Positions 1-5,082 of a DNA stretch of 9,490 nt are shown here, in pieces. Numbering within the stretch: the first letter of the stretch is position 1; every line of letters begins with the position of its first letter. Both the position numbers and the translations under genes were made by a program. The DNA is from Acidobacteriota bacterium. Lineage in GTDB: Bacteria > Acidobacteriota > Terriglobia > Terriglobales > Acidobacteriaceae. Under the pieces are notes generated by a model. It was not told where the DNA came from and searched no databases. It saw only the letters and a list, made by a program, of their open reading frames with translations. Location of the stretch: assembly GCA_021781075.1 (NCBI GenBank), contig JAJXXN010000076.1, positions 1-9,490 of the forward strand. Reading direction: 5' to 3'.

Positions 1-85
1 AGTGGAAACGCGAGCGTCCCCAGAGCCAGAGTGCGGCGAGCGCAACAAGCAGCAGGGCGCCCAGGATGAGTTGTTTCGTTTTCAA
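1..85 (-). CDS. N-terminus of a membrane-anchored protein (partial, runs off the left edge)
   Basis: Only the first 28 codons are present, read from a TTG at 85-83. The translation begins with a short basic stretch (M-K-T-K-Q) followed by about 17 hydrophobic residues (LILGALLLVALAALWLW) and then a basic stretch (GRSRFH), which is the pattern of a signal anchor or uncleaved signal sequence with the body outside the cytoplasm. The TTG is chosen because a GGAG box lies six bases upstream and no ATG is available in frame. The gene starts 26 bases after the stop of the lytic transglycosylase on the same strand, so the two are probably co-transcribed. The function cannot be told from this fragment. 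Confidence 0.6.
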   Translation of the reverse strand, partial: MKTKQLILGALLLVALAALWLWGRSRFH

Positions 86-91
86 ACGTGA

Positions 92-96
92 CTCCG
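92..96 (-). promoter_or_regulatory. Ribosome binding site deciding a TTG start
   Basis: On the minus strand the bases read CGGAG, followed by a six-base spacer and TTG at 85-83. It lies between the stop codon of the transglycosylase (TGA, directly followed by TAG) and the partial membrane protein, and is the main reason for placing a gene start here. Confidence 0.5.
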
Positions 97-111
97 GTGT
101 TGCGTACCCTA

Positions 112-873
112 TCAGTGTACCGGCTGGGCGCTTTCGCGGGCGCGGACGCGGCGGTTGAACTCATGGATGACGCGCGCGACGTAGGCGCGGGTTTCGGCGT
201 AGGGAGGAATGCCCTTGTATTTGTCAACGGCAGCCGGCCCCGCGTTGTAGGCGGCCAGCGCGAGGGCAAGGTTGTCGTGGTAGCGGGTGAGCAGTTCGTC
301 GATGTAGGCCGAGCCGCCGCGCACGTTTTGCCCGGGCTCAAATCGGTCGGTCACACCGTGGGTTTCGGCGGTGGCGGGCATGAGTTGCATCAAACCCTCG
401 GCGCCGGCGCGGCTGACGGCGCGCGCATTGCCGCCGCTCTCAGCCTTGACAATGCTGGCCAAAAGATCCACATCCACGTTGTGCTCGGTGCTTGCGTGGG
501 CGAGGATCTCATGCAGGTCGGCGGTGTTGAGCCGGCCCGGTGATTGAGCCGCCGACGCCTGGGCCCGCCCCTGCGCGTCCATTGCCGGCGATGGTGGAGC
601 CTCCGTGCCGCTCCCCGGCGTGGGAGACGGCGGGGCGGGTATGGATTCCACGGACTGCAAATCAACGGCGCGCAGCTCGATGTAGCTCTCCCCGGATTTA
701 TCCAGGTAGAGCCGCAGCTTGTTGCCGGCGGTGGCGTGATGGTCGCAGTCGATTGTGAATCCATTTTTGAGAGTGACCCGCTCGGCAGCGCCCGCCGCGG
801 TTGCGCACAGCAGCGCCGCGGCCGCAAGCAGCGGCAGGGAACGCGACGACGCAGGATGGAATTTTTTTATCAC
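112..873 (-). CDS. Secreted SLT-type lytic transglycosylase
   Basis: This 253-residue protein should cleave the MurNAc-GlcNAc bond of peptidoglycan in the periplasm, forming 1,6-anhydro ends. Residues 1-30 form a signal peptide (basic start, then an Ala/Leu-rich core ending in AGAA). Residues 31-77 are a small module (RVTLKNGF, then RLYLD) that I recall from acidobacterial transglycosylases. Residues 78-113 are a Pro/Ala/Ser linker. The SLT domain spans about 116-240: the catalytic glutamate is E145 in KAESGG, followed by GLMQLMP at 160-166 and the AAYNAGP motif at 207-213. The start is GTG; no clear ribosome binding site is visible before it, but the signal peptide supports it. It lies 48 bases downstream of the HAD phosphatase on the same strand, suggesting an operon. 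The family assignment is secure; the physiological role (turnover, division or secretion machinery) is not determinable. Confidence 0.9.
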   Translation of the reverse strand: MIKKFHPASSRSLPLLAAAALLCATAAGAAERVTLKNGFTIDCDHHATAGNKLRLYLDKSGESYIELRAVDLQSVESIPAPPSPTPGSGTEAPPSPAMDAQGRAQASAAQSPGRLNTADLHEILAHASTEHNVDVDLLASIVKAESGGNARAVSRAGAEGLMQLMPATAETHGVTDRFEPGQNVRGGSAYIDELLTRYHDNLALALAAYNAGPAAVDKYKGIPPYAETRAYVARVIHEFNRRVRARESAQPVH

Positions 874-921
874 CGCGAGATTGATTTTACCGAATATTCC
901 CGGTTGAAGCCGCAGTGCCGG

Positions 922-1824
922 TCAATCCGCGGCCAACTCATTCTGCCGCGCCAGCACCCTCTCCAGAATGACGGCGACGCCGTCCTCAACGTTCGGCGGG
1001 GCAATCTTCCATCCTTCGAGCTTGGCGCGGGATTTGAGTTCCGCCGCGGCATTGCCCATAAGAACCCCCTGCGCGACCCAGGCGAGCATCTCGAGGTCGT
1101 TCCAGTTGTCGCCAATGGCCATGGTGGCGGCGCGGTCAATGTTGCGCTGGGCGCACAACTCCTTGAGCGCGGTGGCCTTTGATACGCCGAGGGGCATGAG
1201 GTCAAGGATGCAGAGGTCGCGGGCAGGGTACTCGGTGCGAAAGGAGGCGCAAAGCGCGGCTAGCGGGGAAGCCTCAAGCGCGGCCTGTGCGGCGCGCATC
1301 TTGGCGATGGGCCCGGCGACCATGCCTTGGATGGGGTCGTCGCCCGCGTCGAATGCCCTTTCGAGGGGCTTGATTATCTCAATGGAGTTGCGATTGGCCT
1401 CGGCCCAGGTGGAGATGTGCCGGCTGGTCTCGTCCAGGTCCTCGACGACGAGTTCACGGTGGGGTGAGTCTTGGTTGAGATTGCCGCGGTCGAAGGTGAA
1501 AACGACCACGCCGAAGGGGCGCATGAGGGCGCAGAGCGCGCGCGCGACGGAGGCGGGCATTTTGCGTTGGGCGAGCAACTCGCCGCCCAGGGTGCGGGTG
1601 ACGGCGCCATTGGAACTGAGGATGGGGAGTGAAGGCGCGAGGCCGTGGCCGGTGAGCAGCGGCGCGCAGTATGCGGTGCGGCGCCCGGTGGCGATTGCGA
1701 TGGTGATTCCCGAGGCCTGGGCCGCGCGGAGGGCGCGATAATTGCGCTCGCTGACGGCCTGTGCGGCGGCGTCGAGCAGGGTTCCATCCATGTCAATCGC
1801 AATCAGGCGGACCGGCGGGTGCAT
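922..1824 (-). CDS. Cof-type HAD family phosphatase
   Basis: The 300-residue protein is a cytoplasmic HAD-superfamily hydrolase of the Cof/class IIB type, which dephosphorylate sugar phosphates, nucleotides or cofactors such as FMN and PLP. Motif I is DMDGTLL with nucleophile D11 and acid/base D13. Motif II is the threonine of IATGRR (T46), followed by the SSNGAV segment near 70-75. Motif III lysine is K216 (GVSKATAL). Motif IV is GDNWND at 238-243, providing the Mg-binding acids D239 and D243. The cap domain lies between motifs II and III. Length is usual for the family. The ATG start has no obvious ribosome binding site, but a TAAACT box ends six bases before it. It is the first gene of a minus-strand run and is divergent from the zinc-ribbon gene. 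The substrate cannot be predicted. Confidence 0.92.
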   Translation of the reverse strand: MHPPVRLIAIDMDGTLLDAAAQAVSERNYRALRAAQASGITIAIATGRRTAYCAPLLTGHGLAPSLPILSSNGAVTRTLGGELLAQRKMPASVARALCALMRPFGVVVFTFDRGNLNQDSPHRELVVEDLDETSRHISTWAEANRNSIEIIKPLERAFDAGDDPIQGMVAGPIAKMRAAQAALEASPLAALCASFRTEYPARDLCILDLMPLGVSKATALKELCAQRNIDRAATMAIGDNWNDLEMLAWVAQGVLMGNAAAELKSRAKLEGWKIAPPNVEDGVAVILERVLARQNELAAD

Positions 1825-1830
1825 GAATCA

Positions 1831-1836
1831 AGTTTA
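1831..1836 (-). promoter_or_regulatory. Candidate -10 box of the HAD phosphatase gene
   Basis: The minus strand reads TAAACT, six bases upstream of the ATG at 1824. A normal start-site distance would put transcription on the ATG itself, i.e. a leaderless mRNA, in line with the lack of a ribosome binding site. A weak TTCAAC lies 19 bases upstream as a possible -35. Confidence 0.35.
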
Positions 1837-1869
1837 CCGTTTGCCGCGAAGCCAGGTTGAACGTGAGAT

Positions 1870-1875
1870 TACACT
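1870..1875 (+). promoter_or_regulatory. Candidate -10 box of the zinc-ribbon gene
   Basis: TACACT lies six bases upstream of the ATG at 1882, the mirror image of the arrangement at the divergent HAD gene. No convincing -35 is seen at 16-18 bases. If it is the real -10, the transcript would start at or very near the ATG. Confidence 0.3.
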
Positions 1876-1881
1876 GAATAC

Positions 1882-2082
1882 ATGGAGAGGGTTTGCACAA
1901 ACTGCCACGCGGTGTTGGCCGCGGGGACGAAGGCCGACTGGTGCCCGGCGTGCGGTGGCGCGTTGTTGGAGCGCGCGGAGATGGATGCGGCGGGTGAATG
2001 GAAGCCGACGCCGGAGATTGACCATCGCGGGATCGTGCTGCCGCGCCGCTCGGCCGTGGGCGGAATCATCACGCCGCAGTGA
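1882..2082 (+). CDS. Small zinc-ribbon protein
   Basis: This 66-residue protein carries two CxxC knuckles, C5-x2-C8 and C21-x2-C24, separated by 12 residues, with glycines after the second pair (CPACGG). That is the geometry of a compact zinc ribbon, which generally binds Zn and often nucleic acid or a protein partner. The remaining 40 residues are polar, with no further cysteines and no membrane segment, so the protein should be cytoplasmic. It is divergent from the HAD phosphatase with 57 bases between the starts. No ribosome binding site is evident and a TACACT box sits six bases before the ATG. The cysteine spacing favours a real gene over a chance reading frame; no specific function is recognised. 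Confidence 0.65.
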   Translation: MERVCTNCHAVLAAGTKADWCPACGGALLERAEMDAAGEWKPTPEIDHRGIVLPRRSAVGGIITPQ

Positions 2083-2385
2083 CGGGTGGCCATTGGGATC
2101 AGGCAACCGCCAAAGGTCAAATTGAATTACGTGTTGAATTCAAAGGAACCTTGCTTTATCTCCTTGCAGCCCGGTTGAGCATTTCTTGTAGATAATCCTT
2201 TCTGTTTGGTTCGTGGGCCGGATAACCAATAACTTTATGCCTGTAAAGAATAGCGATTGGTTCGCCCTGCATCATCAACTAAATCACTTTTCGTTGATTT
2301 CTTAAATCGCTGGTTATTGATGGCTAGCATCAGTTCATTTTCACGTCTTGTAAATTATCGGCGGAGTCATCAAATCGGTGAAGAA
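2083..2385. other. AT-richer intergenic stretch with an antitoxin relic
   Basis: This 303-base gap has no intact gene that I can support. My count gives about 41% G+C over 2141-2340, well below the flanking coding DNA. It contains the frameshifted antitoxin relic at 2156-2330. TTGAATT occurs twice (2122-2128 and 2134-2140). No hairpin with a T run was found for either flanking gene. Confidence 0.6.
2156..2330 (-). pseudogene. Frameshifted RelB/StbD/Phd-type antitoxin relic
   Basis: Two overlapping minus-strand frames join into one recognisable protein. The first runs from an ATG at 2330 and reads RFKKSTKSDLVDDA, resembling the 'KKNPxxLVDxA' helix of RelB/StbD/YafN-like antitoxins. The second, one frame away, continues GEPIAILYRHKVIGYPAHEP and ends DYLQEMLNRAARR before a TAA at 2158-2156, matching the family core 'GEPxAILxRxKxxxYxVPxExYExML'. 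The break is in the GGG run at 2265-2267; loss of two bases restores the usual one-residue spacing between the alanine and GEP, while gain of one base is also possible. Joined, the protein would be about 58 residues, short for the family. No RelE/ParE toxin frame follows in the 73 bases left before the zinc-ribbon stop. The match is from memory of the family, not from a search. Confidence 0.5.
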
Positions 2386-3672
2386 CTATTCATACCGGAG
2401 TGCCTCGGCGGGCAGGATGCCCGCGGCGCTCGACGAGGGGTAGAGCGTGGCGAGGAGCGAGACGCCGATGGAGAGCGCGGCAACAATCAAACCGTGAATC
2501 GCGCGCGGGGCGAAGGGCAGAGTGTCCAGGTTGTAGACCTCGGCGGAGACGTGGATGAAGTGGTAGTGCGCGCCGGCCCAGGCGGCCGCGTAGCCGAGAA
2601 CCAACCCAATCACGGTGCCGATGACGCTGATTAAAAAACCCTGCAGGAGGAAGATGCGGCGGACCTGCCCGGTGCTGACGCCATAGCTCATGAGGACGGC
2701 GATGTCGCGGGTTTTTTCCATCACCATCATGGTGAGCGCGATGAGGATGTTGAGGGCGGCGACGAGGACGATGAGGGCGATGACGATGAAGGTGACGGCC
2801 TGTTCGAGCTTGAGGGCGCGGAAGAGCTCGCGGTTCTGGTCGATCCAGTTGGTGGTCATGTAGCCCTTGCCGGCGGCGGCCTCGATGGCGCGTGCCGTCT
2901 CTTCTGTGTGGTCCAGGTCGGTGATGCGGAAGCTGATGACGGAGAGCAGGTCGGGCTCGGAGAAGAGTTGCTGCGTGGCGGCGAGGGAGGTGAAGGCCCA
3001 GGCGTTGTCGTAGGCGTAGAAGCCGGAGTGGAAGATGCCGGCGACGCGGAAGCGCTGGTAGCGCGGCTCGAGGCCGAGGGGCGTTAGTTCGCCCTGCGGG
3101 CTGGTGACGAGGACGCTGTCGCCGACGGTGGCGCCAATTTGCTCGGCGAGTCCCTTGCCAAGAAGGATGGGCGGATAGAAGCGTGGCGTGGCGGGTGCAT
3201 CGTCGGCGGGTGCGGCGCTTGGCGGCGCGGCGGGGGAGTCGGGCGCGGGATTGAGTTCGTTGACGGCTTCGGCGGGGAGCGTGGCGAGGAGGTCGTTGAC
3301 GTTGCGCTCGTCGGCGGGGACGATGCCTTTGACAAGGGCGAATCCGGCGCGGGCGCCGCGTGAGACGAGGACCTGGCCGTAGATGCCGGGGGCTGCGGCC
3401 TTGACACCGGCGATGTGGCGCAGGCGGTCGAGCAAGGGGCGCCAGTCGCGGATGCCGTTGGCCTCAACGCGCATGAGTTCGATGTGCGAGGTGGAGCCGA
3501 GGAGGCGGTCCTCGAGGTCGTGCTTCATGCCATTGGTGATGGCGAGTGCGATGATGAGGGCCGCGACACCGGCGGCGACGCCGGCGATGGAGATGACGGT
3601 GACCAGCCCGACAACGGCCTGGCGGCGCTTGGCGCGCAGGTAGCGGGCGGCGATGAAAAGCTCAAAGCGCAT
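2386..3672 (-). CDS. LolC/LolE-type ABC transporter permease (FtsX family)
   Basis: This 428-residue inner-membrane protein belongs to the permeases that, with the ATPase LolD, extract lipoproteins from the inner membrane for transfer to LolA. TM1 is about 20-48, preceded by the typical N-terminus (ARYLRAKRRQA). A large periplasmic domain follows to about 290, then TM2 (291-316), TM3 (338-366) and TM4 (391-412). The cytoplasmic coupling segment MEKTRDIAVLMSYG (318-331) and the ending YPSSSAAGILPAEALRYE are characteristic. An Ala/Pro-rich insert occupies about 142-163 in the periplasmic domain. The ATG start is 32 bases after the stop of the alcohol dehydrogenase on the same strand; only a weak AGAAG-like site precedes it. 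No lolD lies in the window. LolC, LolE or a fused LolCE form cannot be told apart here; a MacB-like role is less likely given the LolCE-style ends. Confidence 0.88.
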   Translation of the reverse strand: MRFELFIAARYLRAKRRQAVVGLVTVISIAGVAAGVAALIIALAITNGMKHDLEDRLLGSTSHIELMRVEANGIRDWRPLLDRLRHIAGVKAAAPGIYGQVLVSRGARAGFALVKGIVPADERNVNDLLATLPAEAVNELNPAPDSPAAPPSAAPADDAPATPRFYPPILLGKGLAEQIGATVGDSVLVTSPQGELTPLGLEPRYQRFRVAGIFHSGFYAYDNAWAFTSLAATQQLFSEPDLLSVISFRITDLDHTEETARAIEAAAGKGYMTTNWIDQNRELFRALKLEQAVTFIVIALIVLVAALNILIALTMMVMEKTRDIAVLMSYGVSTGQVRRIFLLQGFLISVIGTVIGLVLGYAAAWAGAHYHFIHVSAEVYNLDTLPFAPRAIHGLIVAALSIGVSLLATLYPSSSAAGILPAEALRYE

Positions 3673-3704
3673 GAGTCTGAGTTCATCTTCTCATGCTGCG
3701 CGGG

Positions 3705-4820
3705 TCAATTTGCCAGCACGGCGCGGTAGCGGACGGCGTTTTTCTTCACTTTCTGCAGGGCCTCGTTGGCCTGCCGCATCGGAAAACTTTCAATCTGTGC
3801 CTTGATGCCGTGGCGCGCGGCGACGTCGAGCATCTCGCGGATGCGGGCCGGGCTGCCGGTGTTGCTTCCGCAGACGCTGCGATGGGCGGCGACGAGCGGA
3901 AAGACGCTGAAGGTGGCAGGCGAGGGCGGCACGCCGACAAAGCCGAGGGCCCCGGTGGGGCGCAGCGAGCTGATATAGGCGGCCCAGTCCTGGTCGGCGT
4001 TGGCGGTGTTGAGGATGAAGTCGAATTTCGCGGCCACGGCCTGCATCTGCTTGCTGTCGCGGGAGTAGACGAAGTGGTGGGCTCCAAGCGCGCGGGCCTC
4101 GGCTTCCTTTTCCGGGTTGGTGGAGAAGGCGGTGACCTCGGCCCCGAAGGCGCGGGCGAATTGCAGGGCAAGGTGGCCAAGTCCGCCGATGCCGATGATG
4201 CCAACGCGCGAGCTGGGGTTGACGCCGTGCGAGCGCATGGGGTTGTAGACGGTGATGCCTCCGCAGAGCAGCGGCGCAGCCGAGGCGCTGTCGAGCGGGT
4301 CGGGGATGGGGACGACAAAGCGCGCATTGGCGCGCACGCTGTCGGCGTAGCCGCCATGGCGCTTGACGCAGGTGGCCTCCGATTGCGCGCAGAGGTTTTC
4401 CATGCCCTTCATGCACCACTCACAGTGGCCGCAGGAGTTTGATTGCCAGCCAAGGCCCACGCGCTGGCCCACTTCGAGTGATTTGACACGGCTGCCGGCC
4501 GCGGCCACTGTGCCCACAATCTCATGGCCGGGAATGAAGGGATATTCGCTCAAGCCCCAGTCATTTTGGATGAGATGCACATCGCTGTGACAGATGCCGC
4601 AATGGCTGACGGCAATCTCCACCTCGTCGGCGTCAAGCGGCCCGGGGGCATATTTGAAGGCGAGCAGTTCCGCCCCGGCGGCATGAACGGCCAGCCCGTG
4701 AATCATGCCGGTAGCCGCGCTCCGGCTGGGCTTGGCAACTGTCGTGTTGTTGGCTTTTGTTTCCGATTTATCCTGCAATTGCAATCCCCTTGTTTCTGGC
4801 GCCAAGTATTCGGGCGGCAC
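3705..4820 (-). CDS. Zn-dependent NAD(P)-alcohol dehydrogenase (cinnamyl-alcohol/YahK type)
   Basis: This medium-chain dehydrogenase interconverts alcohols and aldehydes with NAD(P)H in the cytoplasm. Numbered from the GTG at 4820, catalytic zinc ligands are C74 (CGICHSD), H99 (PGHE) and C186 (LLCGG); structural zinc ligands are C130, C133, C136 and C144. The Rossmann motif GIGGLG is at 210-215. The CGICHSDVHLIQNDWG segment points to the cinnamyl-alcohol/YahK group of aldehyde reductases. The start is uncertain: the GTG gives 371 residues with a polar 38-residue leader; a TTG at 4778 has AAGGGG seven bases upstream; the conserved fold begins near the ATG at 4706 (MIHGLAV), which gives 333 residues, close to family length. 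The gene lies downstream of a repeat-rich control region and just upstream of the Lol-type permease. An aldehyde- or stress-responsive role is inference. Confidence 0.92.
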   Translation of the reverse strand: MPPEYLAPETRGLQLQDKSETKANNTTVAKPSRSAATGMIHGLAVHAAGAELLAFKYAPGPLDADEVEIAVSHCGICHSDVHLIQNDWGLSEYPFIPGHEIVGTVAAAGSRVKSLEVGQRVGLGWQSNSCGHCEWCMKGMENLCAQSEATCVKRHGGYADSVRANARFVVPIPDPLDSASAAPLLCGGITVYNPMRSHGVNPSSRVGIIGIGGLGHLALQFARAFGAEVTAFSTNPEKEAEARALGAHHFVYSRDSKQMQAVAAKFDFILNTANADQDWAAYISSLRPTGALGFVGVPPSPATFSVFPLVAAHRSVCGSNTGSPARIREMLDVAARHGIKAQIESFPMRQANEALQKVKKNAVRYRAVLAN

Positions 4821-4825
4821 TAATC

Positions 4826-4831
4826 AGTTTA
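4826..4831 (-). promoter_or_regulatory. Candidate -10 box of the alcohol dehydrogenase gene
   Basis: The minus strand reads TAAACT, five bases before the GTG at 4820, with TTGCGG at 4856-4851 as a loosely spaced (19 bases) -35 candidate. Transcription from it would begin near the GTG, giving either a leaderless start or a leader of roughly 40 bases to the TTG at 4778, which has its own AAGGGG site. Confidence 0.3.
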
Positions 4832-4861
4832 ACCACAAACCGGAAATAAGCCGCAAACCGA

Positions 4862-4911
4862 AGGTGTAAGACTTGTTTTGCGTACCAAAACAGGTGTGCA
4901 ACTTGTTTTGC
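4862..4911. repeat. 30-base-period direct repeat with embedded palindrome (candidate operator)
   Basis: The unit AGGTGT-nnn-ACTTGTTTTGC occurs at 4862-4881 and 4892-4911, identical except for the three n positions. The first copy also forms a 25-base imperfect palindrome at 4871-4895: ACTTGTTTTG, spacer CGTAC, CAAAACAGGT, with one mismatch in ten-base arms. There are thus three half-sites, two inverted and one direct, 30 bases apart, i.e. about three helical turns. This is the layout of a binding site for a dimeric regulator. It sits upstream of the alcohol dehydrogenase promoter candidate and about 125 bases before the VWA promoter candidate. No regulator gene is in the window, so the binding protein is unknown. 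Confidence 0.55.
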
Positions 4912-4927
4912 ATCAATCATTTGATGC
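4910..4927. repeat. Perfect inverted repeat next to the operator-like array
   Basis: GCATCAA (4910-4916) and TTGATGC (4921-4927) are exact reverse complements separated by TCAT. It overlaps the end of the last direct-repeat unit by two bases. With no T run it is not a terminator; a second protein-binding site is the likelier reading. Confidence 0.45.
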
Positions 4928-5035
4928 AGCTTGCCGCATAATGTTGCTGTGGATAATTGCATGCAGCGAAAGATTGTGATTGAACGCTTGAAACCGGGGC
5001 GGACTCGCTGCGTCTGAATAAATGCAGGCAAGCGG

Positions 5036-5064
5036 TTCAACAACTACAAAGATTTCGGTATTCT
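5036..5064 (+). promoter_or_regulatory. Candidate promoter of the VWA gene
   Basis: TTCAAC (5036-5041) and TATTCT (5059-5064) are separated by 17 bases, the usual spacing for a housekeeping sigma factor, though each hexamer is imperfect (three and four matches). Transcription would start near 5071, immediately before the GGTGAGG ribosome binding site at 5072-5078, which would make a very short leader. Confidence 0.35.
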
Positions 5065-5082
5065 TTGGTCGGGTGAGGTCCC

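Noticed and set aside
2257..2634. A 125-codon plus-strand frame from the AT-rich gap into the permease gene
   Set aside because: Most of it is antisense to the conserved C-terminus of the permease, and the rest runs opposite to the antitoxin relic.
4871..4911. CRISPR-like repeats
   Set aside because: Only two units with a 30-base period and no spacers of constant length; the palindromic half-sites fit an operator better.
4768..5043. A 91-codon minus-strand frame through the control region between the dehydrogenase and VWA genes
   Set aside because: Its internal repeat (AKQV) simply mirrors the DNA direct repeat, and it overlaps the dehydrogenase start; no domain is recognisable.
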